Assembly: GCA_050084985.1 (NCBI GenBank)
Contig: JBITNC010000002.1
Coordinates: 806,001-870,000 of the forward strand
Direction of reading: 5' to 3'
Source: Nageia nagi
Lineage: Eukaryota; Pinophyta
Length of the DNA: 64,000 nt
Part shown: in pieces, positions 33,595 through 44,183 of the stretch
Layout of the letters: each line of letters opens with the position of its first letter
Numbering within the stretch: position 1 is the stretch's first letter
Notes under the pieces: generated by a model
The model's database searches: none
What the model was told of the DNA's origin: nothing
Seen by the model: only the letters and a program-made list of their open reading frames with translations
Position numbers and translations under genes: made by a program

Positions 33595-34490
33595 GAATTG
33601 CTTATCCCTAAGCAACTCCAAGTTGGATGTTCTAGAATTCCTTTTCCTTCCCATGTGGCATCTTCTAGTGGTAGACCCTTCCATTTGATCAAATATTCTG
33701 CAATGCTATGGTTTCATAGCTTTTTCTCTCTTATTTCAAGCACTTTTTCAGGAATCAAAAGTAATTTTCCATCTTCATCCAAGGGTGGGAGTTCCAAGGA
33801 AGGTGTGATGTGATGCCCTAGTGCCCTTTTGAGGCAAGAGACATGGAAGGTGTTGTGAATTTTGCTGTTAGGAGGAAGATCTAGTTTGTAAGCCACCTGT
33901 CCTACTTTCTTAATGATCTTGTATGGACCGTAAAACTTGGGTTGAATTTTTTCCACACCATTCTTCTTCAAGGTTGTTTATCAGTATGGTTGTAACCTCA
34001 AATACACCATATCATCCACTTCAAAGGAGTGCTCCTCTCTTTGCTGATCTGCATACTGCTTTGCTGATAAAGAGCATGAAAGGGAGTCATCTTGATGGAT
34101 AAGTGGTAGTTGGTGTTGTAGCAATATTCCCCCAAGTGTAACCATTTCAGCCATGAGTTTTGCTATCCTATCACATAATTTCTAAGGTAGCCTTCTAACC
34201 ATTTATTTACTACCTCTGTTTGCCCATCTGTTTAGGGATGGTAACTGGTGCTAGGGGTCAAATTTGTCCTAGTTAATCTAAAAAGTTCTTACCAGAACAT
34301 GCTCATAAATCTGTTATCCCTATCACTGACTATATTTTTGGGCAACCCATGATTTTTGAATATTTCCCTAAAAAAAAGTTCAGCTACCTGAATTACAGTA
34401 ATAGTGGTGGAAATAGAAAAAAAGTGTGCGTATTTGGTAAACCTGTCCACTATTACCAGAATACAATCTTTACCTTGAACCTTGGGTAGA
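33595..34490 (-). pseudogene. Chromovirus integrase core (part), C-terminal domain and chromodomain
   Basis: Minus strand from the insertion point: LPKVQGKDCILVIVDRFTKY (first catalytic Asp), FSISTTITVIQVAELFF, LPKNIVSDRDNRFM (second Asp), TSYHP-stop-TDGQTEVVNKWLEG (Glu kept, one stop), then IQPKFYGPYKIIKKVGQVAY and HNTFHVSCLKRALG. It ends in a chromodomain, EYLIKWKGLPLEDATWE (~33700-33645), preceded by a frame break after EIREKKL. The chromodomain defines the chromovirus clade and in live elements steers insertion to marked chromatin. Confidence 0.9.
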
Positions 34491-34495
34491 CTAGT
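34491..34495. repeat. Target-site duplication, left (gag-only array), CTAGT
   Basis: Pairs with CCAGT at 43459-43463, one C/T difference. The uninterrupted integrase phrase DFITG|LPK is restored when the array is removed. Confidence 0.85.
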
Positions 34496-34616
34496 TGTTG
34501 ATTAAGATTGTGTAATATATGCGCCATGAACAATCTTAACCAAAGTAAATCAAGAACAGACTATGGTGACAGTCTAATCTCCGGAGAAGGCCAGTTCCTT
34601 ATCTATTGGGTGTAGA

Positions 34617-34935
34617 AAAAGTAATAAGAAAGGAAATAAAAGGAGTAGAGTGTGAGGAATTTAAGTAAAAGGCTTAGGGTAACAAGAGAGAAAGCAAAGT
34701 AACAAGAAAGTAACAAGAGGAAAAAGTAACAGGAAAGGAAATAAAAAGGAGTAGAGTGCAAGGAATTTAAGCAAAAGGCTTAGGGTAACAAGAGAGAAAC
34801 CAAAGTAACAGGAAAGTAACAAGAGGAAAAAGTAACAGGAAAGGAAATAAAAAGGAGTAGAGCATGAGGAATTTAAGCAAAAAGGCTTAGGGTAACAAGA
34901 GAGAAAGTAAAGGTGGATCACTAGTTCAGTGCGAG
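34617..34935. repeat. ~107-bp tandem repeat inside the LTR, three units
   Basis: Units start near 34617, 34724 and 34831: AAAAAGTAACAGGAAAGG, then GGAGTAGAG, AATTTAAGCAAAAGGCTTAG and GGTAACAAGAGAGAAA. LTR2 (~38178-38475) and LTR3 (~41810-42105) keep the same three units, so the repeat predates the array. Confidence 0.9.
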
Positions 34936-35399
34936 CTTTCACAGTGTGTGAAACCTTGGCCTAAATCTAGTGTAGCAGCTACACTACAAGCTCTCACTCT
35001 CTAATAGTTTCCCAACTTTACTCTACCATGTAGCAGACATAGTTATACTAGCAACTCGCAATTATCATTTAGGAAACAAGCCAAGCTACCATGATGTAAC
35101 CAAATTAAGAATGACAATTACGAGTGCTAGACAAGAAAGGTCAAGATGGTATCATATTACTGATAAAAACTATAGGTCTTTGAGAACAAATGTAAAGAGC
35201 AATACTAGGGCTTTCGACCCCTCTTTCACTTTATTTTCATATACTTATACTACAATAACAATAGTTACAAGAATTGTAGAACAGAAATATTTACAAAAAT
35301 GGCTTCAAGATTCTAGCCTTCTTTTAACTGATATTACCTACATATGCCACTTGGTAGAATATTACAAAAAATGGGGTAGATTGTAGATGATACAAATTC

Positions 35400-36190
35400 T
35401 TGATATCTGTGATTTGATCTCTTGTTGACCTTGTCTCTTTTAGGGTATTCTATTTACTGGCTCTGGCTATTCAATCTCTCTTTGCTGACCTCATCTCTAC
35501 ATTTTGAAATGCTCTACTCATCGGCTCCTGCTATTTAATCACTCCTTGCTGACCTCATCACTTTTGGGACCTAGTTTCATTCAAAAATGTGAACATTGTT
35601 CTCCCTATGATGTCATATTCATACTTCCAAAATGCTCTACTCATTGGCTCCAGCTATTCGATCACTCTCGTTGACCTCATCATCTCTGGAACTCGATCTT
35701 TACAAAAATGTGACTATCTTATCCTCCACGATGTCATCATATTATTCTGGAATGCTTTACTTTTGGAACACTTAATTTACAGGCTCCAGCTTCTTTGATT
35801 ATCTCTTGTTGACCTCACCTCCTCTGAAACCTAGGCTTTTCCATAACTGAGCTTTATCATTTCATTCTAGAATGCTTTATCTACTGACTTCAGCCTTTTT
35901 AATTACCCCTTGCTGACCTCATCATCTTTGGAACCTAGTCTTTACCAAAATGTGACTATCTTATCCTTTGTGACATCATCATTTTATTCCAGAATGCTTT
36001 ACTTCTGGAACACTTAATTTGCAGGCTCTAGCTTCTTCAATTATCTCTTGCTGACCTCACCTCCTTCGAAACCTGGGCTTTTCCACAACTAAGCTTTATC
36101 ATTTCTTTTGTGACATCATCATTTCATTCTAGAATGCTTTATCTACTGACTCTGGCCTACTTTATTTGCTCCAAAAAAACTCTTGAGGAT
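35400..36190. repeat. Degenerate repeats inside the LTR (TGCTGACCTCATC family)
   Basis: Many variants of TTGCTGACCTCA(T/C)C, ATGTCATCATTTTATTC.(A/G)GAATGCT and (C/T)TACTGGCTC(T/C) alternate every ~60-130 bases. The same zone occurs in LTR2 (38960-39745) and LTR3 (42600-43385). CATGATTGCAAGTA lies at the inner edge. Confidence 0.8.
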
Positions 36191-36191
36191 C

Positions 36192-36575
36192 TTAAAATGA
36201 ACTCATGATTGCAAGTAAAGTACAATGAGGCTTTAACAAAGAATTTATTATGTATGGATATACATTATGGCGACTTCTAGGGGAAAATTTTACCTTTATC
36301 AAAGAGGAATTTAGAACCCAATTTGAAAAAATAATACCAATGCATTTAGCTACTACATAGGGTCTGGACCACATGGATTCGAATTTTTTGTGTTTCCTCG
36401 ATTTAGCTCTATCCTCATCCCATTTCAATACTAAATCTCCTTCTTTGAAAGTGTCCGGAGTTGATTTTCGATCATCGAACCACCTTTTACTATTTCATTT
36501 CTTCTCCAGAGGTCTTGATATGATTGATTCTGGAGCTCTTTTAGGATTTAACTTTTCTTTCCGAAATACTAGAGA
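36192..36575 (-). pseudogene. Integrase C-terminal remnant joined to gag (unit 1)
   Basis: Directly after the gag stop and in the same frame: FRKEKLNPKRAPESIISRP, RWFDDRKSTPDTFKEGDLVL and KWDEDRAKSRKHKKFESMW.RPYVV. This is the 'GD.VL.WD.....GKH.KF...W.GPY' region of Ty3/gypsy integrase C-termini. About 3 kb of pol that should lie between is missing. The frame runs into LTR1 at 36264. Confidence 0.8.
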
Positions 36576-37909
36576 CTAGGGGTTTTTCCCTGATCTTATT
36601 TCTATAGCAAAAACTCCTATACCTGCTGGTGCAAAATTCATCAGGTTCACATCTTGGCTTATGTCATTAGCCACACTAGGTGGAGGAATGCCCCCACTTC
36701 TTGATAAATATTCTTGGTATTGATAAACAGGACATGTGGTTTGTTCATGAGCATCATTGCAGGCCAAACACCAACCAATGGCTGACCCTGAAGAGGAAGC
36801 TTGGCTTACATCCTCATTCAACACATTCTGAGCCTCTTCTACAATAGGATAAGGATATCTTCTTGCATTGCTTTGCCTACTTAGAATGGTAATCTGGTTT
36901 GCCATATTTCTACACAAGTTTCAGAGTTCCTGAATCTCTGTCGATGAAGCTACCCTTGATTCATATTAGGCTGATGAGGGGCTGGTAAGGCCAAGGGAGC
37001 TCTAGGGACTAGCAAGGTTGATGGCCACTGTTGGACAGGGGCGGGGATATTGGCCAGTGGTGGAGGCAAACTAATTGCTTAAGGTCTCAAAATTTGCTGC
37101 TAGGTAGTTATCAGAAAATAAGGCATTGGCATGCGACTTGGCAATTTCCCAACTGCAATAAGATAGGATTCAACATATATTGCTTGTCTATAGACCTCTG
37201 GGAAAGTATTTACTTCGGAATTTTGGATTTGTAGAGAGAGATCCGGAGGAAAGGCTCTCAGGTAATACATTAAGGCTTGAAATTGCTGAGGCCTGACTGG
37301 CATGGGGACTCTAACCCAAGTTTTTTGGAATCTAATATTGAGATTAGGGATATTTTCTTGCTCATATCTTTTGATTGAAGTGAACTATGTTAACAAGGAA
37401 AAGGGATCTCCTAATTCATTAAATTCCAAGATAAAGGGCTCTACCAGTTGAGCCCAAGTGTTTATAGATCCGTTAGGAAGGCCCCTGTACCAATCTAGGA
37501 CCTTTCCCTTGAAAAACTGAGCCAGTAATCTCACCATGACATCTTCATGTTGGATATTATGAATCTTTGCTAGGCCAGCTACATCAACATAATGCTCGTA
37601 AGCCATTTTCTTTGAAGTTGCATCAAACTCTGAAAGGGTTTTGAAAACATTTGCTGGGATGTCATGCAACACTGCCAAGGCTATTGGTACCCCATTGTCC
37701 CATTTCAGATAAATATTTTGAGCTGGATTAGCCATTTTAGGAGAGGTATTTCTAGTGTGAAGATTGGATGATTCTGGCTTGGTAAAGGATTTTAGGGAGC
37801 TGATACTATTTAGAGACTTGGACTTGATCAGGTTCTTTCTCTTAGGAGTATTTAATGTTCTAAAATTTGGTGCTTCTTTTGCTGCTATGGTTTTAGATCT
37901 AGTCCACAT
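36576..37909 (-). pseudogene. Gag of internal region 1
   Basis: MWTRSKTIAAKEAPNF start, a Ser/Lys-rich N-terminus, then capsid-like VMVRLLAQFFKGKVLDWYRG and LPNGSINTWAQLVEPF ending in LLT-stop (37385). In the same frame follow VRVPMPVRPQQFQALMYYL and TFPEVYRQAIYVESYLIAVG (37303-37100). After a frameshift comes a knuckle, CLACNDAHEQTTC (CX2CX3HX4C, ~36770), in frame 36917-36576. Ty3/gypsy-type gag. Broken by stops and one frameshift. Confidence 0.85.
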
Positions 37910-38030
37910 AAACTCTAGGTTGCAAAAGAAAATGAGAGGTTCAAAAGCACATATGATATTTACAAATAATTTGCTTTAATACATACCATAGATAGTGCTT
38001 CAACAGAGTCGAAAATAAGTTTCTTCATGT

Positions 38031-38046
38031 CCCACCAGGCATGCCA
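38031..38046 (-). promoter_or_regulatory. Primer-site-like sequence, unit 1
   Basis: On the minus strand, 11 bases after the LTR2 end, TGGCATGCCTGGTGGG (TGGCATGCCCGATGGG at 41662-41677 in unit 2). TGG at the start fits a tRNA CCA end, but the distance from the LTR is longer than usual. Confidence 0.5.
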
Positions 38047-38057
38047 AAAAGAAATAC

Positions 38058-39819
38058 TATTGATTAAGATTGTGTAATATATGTGCCATGAACAATCTTA
38101 ACCAAAGTAAATCAAGAACAGACTATGGTGACAGTCTGATCTTCGAAGAAGGCCAGTTTCGTATCTATTGGGTGTAGAAAAAGTAACAGGAAAGGAAATA
38201 AAAGGAGTAGAGTGCGAGGAATTTAAGCAAAAGGCTTAGGGTAACAAGAGAGAAAGCAAAGTAATAGGAACGTAACAAGAGTAAAAAGTAACAGGAAAGG
38301 AAATAAAAAGGTGTAGAGTGCAAGGAATTTAAGCAAAAGGCTTAGGGTAACAAGAGAGAAAGCAAAGTAACAGGAAAGTAACAAGAGGAAAAAGTAACAG
38401 GAAAGGAAATAAAAAGGAGTAGAGCGTGAGGAATTTAAGTAAAAAGGCTTAGGGTAACAAGAGAGAAAGCAAAGGTGGATCACTAGTTTAGCGTGGGCTT
38501 TCACAGTGTGTGAAACCTTGGCCTGAATCTAGTGTAACAGCTACAGTACAAGCTCTCACTCTCTAATAGTTTCCCAACTTTACTCTACCATGTAGCAAAC
38601 ATAGTTATACTAGCAACTCACAATTATCATTCAAGAAACAAGCCAAGCTGCCACGATGTAACCAAATTAAGAATGATAATTATGAGTGCTATATAAGAAA
38701 GGTTAAGATGGTATCATATTACTGATAAAAACTATAGGTCTTCGAGAACAAATGTAAAGAGCAATACTAGGGCTTTCGACCCCTCTTTCACTTTATTTTC
38801 ATATACTTATACTGCAATAACAATAGTTACGAGAATTGCAGAATAGAAATGTTTACAAAAATAGCTTCAAGATTCTAGCCTTCTTTTAACTGATATTACC
38901 TACATACACCACTTGGTAGAATATTACAAAAAATGGGGTTGAATGTAGATGATATGACTTCTTGATATCTAATCTGACCTCTTGTTGACCTTGTCTCTTT
39001 CAGGGTATTCTATTTACTGGCTTTGGCTATTCAATCTCTCTTTGCTGACCTCATCTCTACATTCTGGAATGCTCTAGTCATCAGCTCTTACTATTTAATC
39101 ACTCCTTACTGACCTCATCACTTTTGGGGCCCAGTTTCATTCAAAAATGTGAACATTGTTCTCCCTATGATGTCATCTTCATACTTCTGGAATGCTCTAC
39201 TCACTAGCTCTGGCTATTCGATCACTCCTCGTTGACCTCATCATCTCTGGAACCTGGTCTTTACCAAAATGCGACTATCTTATCCTCCATGATGTCATCA
39301 TTTTATTTCAGAATGCTTTATTTTCGGAACACTTAATTTATAGGCTCCAACTTCTTTGATTATCTCTTGCTAACCTCACCCCTCTGAAACCTGAGCTTTT
39401 CCACAATTGAGCTTTATCATTTCATTCCAAAATGCTTTATCTACTGACTCTGGCCTTTTTAATCACCCCTTGCTAACCTCATCATCTCTAGAACCTGGTA
39501 TTTACCAAAATGTGACTATCTTATCCTCTATGATGTCATCATTTTATTCTGAAATGCTTTACTTCTGGAACATTTAATTTGCGGGCTCCAGCTTCTTCAA
39601 TTATCTCTTGCTGACCTCACCTCCTCCGGAACCTAGGCTTTTCCACAACTAAGCTTTATCATTTCTTCTATGACATCATCATTTCATTCCAGAATGCTTT
39701 TTCTATTGACTCTGGCTTGCTTTATTTGCTCCAGAAAAACTCCTAGGGATCTTAAAATGAACTCATGATTGCAAGTACATCGGGGCTTTAATAAAGAATT
39801 TATTATGTATGGATATACA
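38058..39819 (-). repeat. LTR2 (middle) of the gag-only array
   Basis: TATTGATTAAG..GGATATACA, 1762 bp. The TG end has mutated to TA. It has internal element sequence on both sides and no target duplication, as expected for a shared middle LTR. Confidence 0.93.
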
Positions 39820-40141
39820 TTATGGCAACTTTTGGGGGAAAATTTAGCCTTTATCAAAGAGGAATTTAGAACCCAGTCCGAAAAAATAATACCAAAAATA
39901 ATACCAATGCATTTAGCTACTACATAGGGTCCAGACCACATGGATTCGAATTTTTTGTTTTCCCCAATTTAGCTCTATCCTCATCCCATTTCAATACTAA
40001 ATCTCCTTCTCTAAAAGTATCCAGAGTTGATTTTCGATCGTCGAACCACCTTTTACTATTTCATTTCTTCTCCAAAGGTCTTGATATGATTGATTTCGGA
40101 GCTCTTTTGGGATTCAAATTTTCTTTCCGAAATACCGAAGA
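39820..40141 (-). pseudogene. Integrase C-terminal remnant joined to gag (unit 2)
   Basis: Same join as in unit 1: gag ends RSGKNP-stop, then the integrase C-terminal region with KSTLDTF and the MWSGPYVVAKCIG block (~39935). The identical breakpoint in both units shows the pol deletion came first. Confidence 0.78.
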
Positions 40142-41540
40142 CTAGGGGTTTTTCCCTGATCTTATTTCTATAGCAAAAACTCCTATACCCGTTGGTGCAA
40201 AATTCATCAGGTTCACATCTTGGCTTATGTCATCAGCTACACCAGGCGGAGGAATGCCCGCACTTCTTGATAAATATTCTTGGTATTTATAAATAGGACA
40301 TGTGGTTTGTTCATGAGCATCATTGCAGGCCAAACACCAACCAGTGGCTGACCTTGAAGAGGAAGCTTGGCTTACATCCTCATTCAACACATTTTGAGCC
40401 TCTTCTATAGCAGGATAAGGATATCTTCTTGCATTGCTTTGTCTACTTAGAATGGTAATCTGGTTTGCCATATTTCTACACAAGTTTTAGAGTTCCTGAA
40501 TCTCTATTGATGAAGCTACCCCTTGATTCATATTAGGCTAATGAGGGGCTGGTAAGGCCAAGGGAGCTCTAGGGACTGGCAAGGTTGATGGCCACTATTG
40601 GACAGGGGCGGGGATACTAGCTAGTGGCGGAGCCAAACTAATTGCTTGAGGTCTCAAAATTTGCTGCTGGGTGGTTATTGGAAAATAAGGCATTGGCATG
40701 CAACTTGGCAATTTCCCAACTGCAATAAGATAGGATTCAGCATATACTGCTTGTCTATAGACCTCTGGGAAGTAATTTCCCAACTGCAATAAGATAGGAT
40801 TCAACATATACTGCTTGTCTATAGACCTCTGGGAAAGTATTTACTTTGGAATTTTGGATTTGCAGAGAGAGATCCAGAGGAAAGGCTCTCAGATAATACA
40901 TTAAGGCTTGAAATTGCTGAGGCCTGACTGGCATGGGGACTCTCACCCAAGTTTTTTGGAATCTAATATTGAAATCAGGGATATTTTCTTACTCATATCT
41001 TTTGATTGAAGTGAACTATGTTAACAAGAAAAAGGGATCTCCTAATTCATTAAATTCCAAGATAAAGGGCTCTGCCAGCTGAGCCCAAGTGTTTATAGAT
41101 CCGTTAGGAAGGCCCCTGTACCAATCTAGGACCTTTCCCTTGAAAGACTAAGCCAGTAATCTCACCATAACATCTTCATGTTGGATATTATGAATCTTCG
41201 CTAGGCCAGCTACATCAACACAATGCTCGTAATCCATTTTCTCTGAAGTTGCATCAAACTCTGAAAGGGTTTTGAAAATATTTGCTAGGATGTCATGCAA
41301 CACTACCAGGGCTATTGGTACCCCATTGTCCCATTTTGGATAAATATTCTGAGCTGGATTAGCCATTTTAGGAGAGGTATTTCTAGTGTGAAGATTGGAT
41401 GATTCTAGCTTGGTAAAGGATTTTAGGGAGATGATACTATTCAGAGACTTGGACTTGATCAGGGTCTTTCTCTTAGGAGTATCTAACATTCTAAAATCTG
41501 ATGCTTCTTTTGCTACTTTGGTTGTAGATCTAGTCCACAT
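40142..41540 (-). pseudogene. Gag of internal region 2
   Basis: Same protein as in unit 1, starting MWTRSTTKVAKEASDF. It stops early at 41148 (VRLLA-stop) where unit 1 reads through. The stretch between 40946 and 40595 is disturbed by the 64-bp duplication, which is not a multiple of three. After that it is in frame through NQGVASSIEIQEL-stop-NLCRNMANQ to the knuckle and IEIRSGKNP. Confidence 0.85.
40711..40838. repeat. 64-bp direct tandem duplication in gag, unit 2 only
   Basis: ATTTCCCAACTGCAATAAG and the following sequence occur at 40711 and again at 40775, with one A/G difference. Absent from unit 1 (37142-37210). Confidence 0.93.
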
Positions 41541-41688
41541 AAACTCTAGGTTGCAAAAGAAAATGAGAGGTTCAAAAGCACATATGATATTTACAAATAA
41601 TTTGCTTTAATACATACCATAGATAGTGCTTCAGTAGAGTCGCCAATAAGTTTCTTTGTGTCCCATCGGGCATGCCAAAAAGAAATAC

Positions 41689-43458
41689 TGTTGATTAAGA
41701 TTGTGTAATATATGCGCCATAAACAATCTTAACCAAAGTAAATCAAGAATAGACTATGGTGACAGTCTGATCTCCGGAGAAGGTCGATTCCTTATCTATT
41801 GGGTGTAGAAAAAGTAACAGGAAAGGAAATAAAAGGAGTAGAGTGCGAGGAATTTAAGCAAAAGGCTTAGGGTAACAAGAGAGAAAGCAAAGTAACAGGA
41901 AAGTAACAAGATGAAAAAGTAACAGGAAAGGAAATAAAAAGGAGTAGAGTGCGAGGAATTTAAGCAAAAGGCTTAGGGTAACAAGAGAGAAAGAAAAGTA
42001 ACAGGAAAGTAACAAGAGGAAAAAGTAACTGGAAAGGAAATAAAAAGGAGTAGAGCATAAGGAATTTAAGCAAAAAGGCTTAGGGTAACAAGAGAGAAAG
42101 CAAAGGTGGATCACTAGTTCAGCACGAGCTTTCACAGTGTGTGAAACCTTGGCCTGAATCTAGTGTAGCAGCTACAGTACAAGCTCTCACTCTCTAATAG
42201 TTTCCCAGCTTTACTCTACCATGTAGCAGACACAGTTATACTAGCAACTCGTAATTATCATTCAGGAAATAAGCCAAGCTGCCACGATGTAACCAAATTA
42301 AGAATGACAATTACGAGTGCTAGACAAGAAAGGCCAATATGGTATCATATTACTGATAAAAATTATAGGTCTTTGAGAATAAATGTAAAGAGCAATACTA
42401 GGGCTTTCGACCCCTCTTTCACTTTATTTTCATATACTTATACTGCAGTAACAACAGTTACGAGAATTGCAGAACATAAACGTTTACAAAAATGGCTTCA
42501 AGATTCTAGCCTTCTTTTAACTAATACTACCTACATATGCCACTTGGTAGAATTTTACAAAAAATGGGGTAGATTATAGATGATATGGCTTCTTGATAAC
42601 TATGATCTGACCTCTCGCTAACCTCATCTCTTTCGGGGTATTCTATTTACTGGCTCTAGCTATTCAATCTCTCTTTGCTGACCTCATCTCTACATTCTGG
42701 AATGCTCTACTCATCGGCTCCTACTATTTAATCACTCCTTGCTGACCTCATCACTTTTGGGACCCAGTTTCATTAAAAAATGTGAACATTGTTCTTCCCG
42801 TGATGTCATCTTCATACTTCTGGAATGCTCTACTCACTGGCTCTGGCTATTCAATCACTCCTCCCTGACCTCATCATCTCTAAAACCCAATCTTTACCAA
42901 AATGCGACTATCTTATCCTTTGTGATGTCATCATTTTATTTCAGAATGCTTTACTTTTGGAACACTTAATTTACAGGCTTTAGCTTCTTTGATTATCTCT
43001 TGCTGACCTCACCTCCTTCAGAACTCGAGCTTTTCCACAACTGAGCTTTATCATTTCATTTTGGAACGCTTTATCTACTGACTCTAGCCTTTTTAATCAC
43101 CCCTTGCTGACCTCATCATCTTCGAAACCCGATCTTTACCAAAACATGACTATCTTATCCTCTATGACATCATCATTTTATTCTGGAATGCTTTACCTCT
43201 GGAACACTTAATTTGCGGGCTTTAGCTTCTTCAATTATCTCTTGCTGACCTCACCTCCTCTGGAACCTGGGCTTTTCCACAACTGAGCTTTATCATTTCT
43301 TCTGTGATGTCATCATTTCATTCCAGAATGCTTTATCTACTGACTCCGGCTTGCTTTATTTGCTCTAGAAAAACTCCCAGGGATCTTAAAATGAACTCAT
43401 GATTGCGAGTAAAGTACACCAGGGCTTTAATAAAGAATTTAATATGTATGGATATACA
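41689..43458 (-). repeat. LTR3 of the gag-only array
   Basis: TGTTGATTAAG..GGATATACA, 1770 bp, followed by the target duplication CCAGT. As the rightmost LTR it is the 5' LTR of the minus-strand array. Confidence 0.93.
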
Positions 43459-43463
43459 CCAGT
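43459..43463. repeat. Target-site duplication, right (gag-only array), CCAGT
   Basis: Pairs with CTAGT at 34491-34495. Confidence 0.85.
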
Positions 43464-44183
43464 GATAAAATCCATCGAGATACTTTCCCATTTTTGTTCT
43501 GGAATGGGTAGAGGTTGTAGAAGTCTAGCAGGTAATGATTTTTCTTCCTTATTTTGCTGACACATGGTGCATTACCTCACATGCTACAATACATCCTCGT
43601 TGAGGCCCTTCCAAGCAAACCTTTCTCTCAAGAGTCTGTAGGTATTATAGTATCCCAGATGCCCTGCCAATGGGACATCATGAGTGGCTAAAAGAAGTTT
43701 TTTCTTGAATTTAGATTCAGGCACCAGAAAAATTCATCCCTTGTACAAGATCAATCCTTCCTATAGTGTGTATCCCTCTTTCTGTAGATGTCCATCAATT
43801 ATCTGTGAAGAAAATTCATTCTTGGTGTATTCTAGCATAATGGAGGCCTTCTAATTGGAAATACTAGCAGAAAGTGAATAGAAGGAGGGGTGCCTTGATA
43901 ATGCATCAGCTACCACATTCTTCTTCCCCTTGACATATTCTATATCAAAATCATATGCTTGTAGTTTGGTGACCCATTTTTGCTGCCTTTCATTTAAATC
44001 TTCCTACCCCAAGAAATACTTCAAACTGTTGTGGTCAGTTTTGACTACAAATTTTCCACATACCAGGTATTGCTTAAATTTGGCTAATGCATGCATGATG
44101 GCTAGCATTTCCTTGTCATAGATGCTAAAAGTTTGTTCCTATTTAGTGAGCTTCCTGCTTTCATAAATAATAGGTCTTCCTTT
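43464..44183 (-). pseudogene. Chromovirus RNase H end and integrase N-terminal zinc domain
   Basis: Minus strand: HDVPLAGHLGYYNTYRLLRE and [18 protein letters not shown] (HHCC zinc motif, ~43680-43540), [20 protein letters not shown], then the insertion point. Towards 44183 lies the RNase H body, with stops. The remaining integrase is at 34490-33595. Confidence 0.85.

Larger units (their letters stand above)
34496..36264 (-). repeat. LTR1 of the gag-only array
   Basis: TGTTGATTAAG..GGATATACA, 1769 bp. Contains two internal repeat zones (separate entries). The frames 34661-34942 (minus) and 35111-35386 (plus) recur in all three LTRs and only read repeated LTR sequence. Confidence 0.93.
36265..38057 (-). 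other. Internal region 1 of the gag-only array
   Basis: 1793 bp between LTR1 and LTR2. On the minus strand: primer-site-like sequence (38031-38046), gag (37909-36576), then the integrase C-terminal remnant running into LTR1. Compared with internal 2 it lacks a 64-bp duplication and a 12-bp duplication. It has a 1-base deletion in a G run near 36952 that shifts the frame. Confidence 0.9.
39820..41688 (-). other. Internal region 2 of the gag-only array
   Basis: 1869 bp, the same content as internal 1. Gag pieces lie at 41540-41148, 40946-40755 and 40483-40142 (knuckle CLACNDAHEQTTC). The integrase remnant is at 39941 down to ~39820. Distinguishing changes: a 64-bp tandem duplication (40711-40838), a 12-bp duplication (ACCAAAAATAAT, ~39890) and an intact GGGG run at ~40520 where unit 1 has GGG. 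Confidence 0.9.
34496..43458 (-). mobile_element. Gag-only LTR retrotransposon array: three LTRs, two internal regions
   Basis: Layout: LTR1 (34496-36264), internal 1 (36265-38057), LTR2 (38058-39819), internal 2 (39820-41688), LTR3 (41689-43458). Only the outer ends carry the 5-bp duplication, so this is one insertion that later gained a unit, or inserted as a three-LTR copy. Each internal region has gag fused towards an integrase C-terminus, without protease, RT, RNase H or integrase core. This is the class described in plants as terminal-repeat elements with a gag domain (TR-GAG). It lies in a chromovirus integrase. Confidence 0.92.

Noticed and set aside
34661-42135. Leu/Phe/Ser-rich 93-codon frames repeated three times (34661, 38223, 41854)
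   Set aside because: They are antisense readings of the AAGTAACAGGAAAGG-type LTR tandem repeat, present because the LTR occurs three times.
34496-43458. Three regularly spaced repeats as a CRISPR-like or satellite array
   Set aside because: Repeat length (~1.77 kb), TG/CA ends, gag between them and the target duplication identify LTRs.
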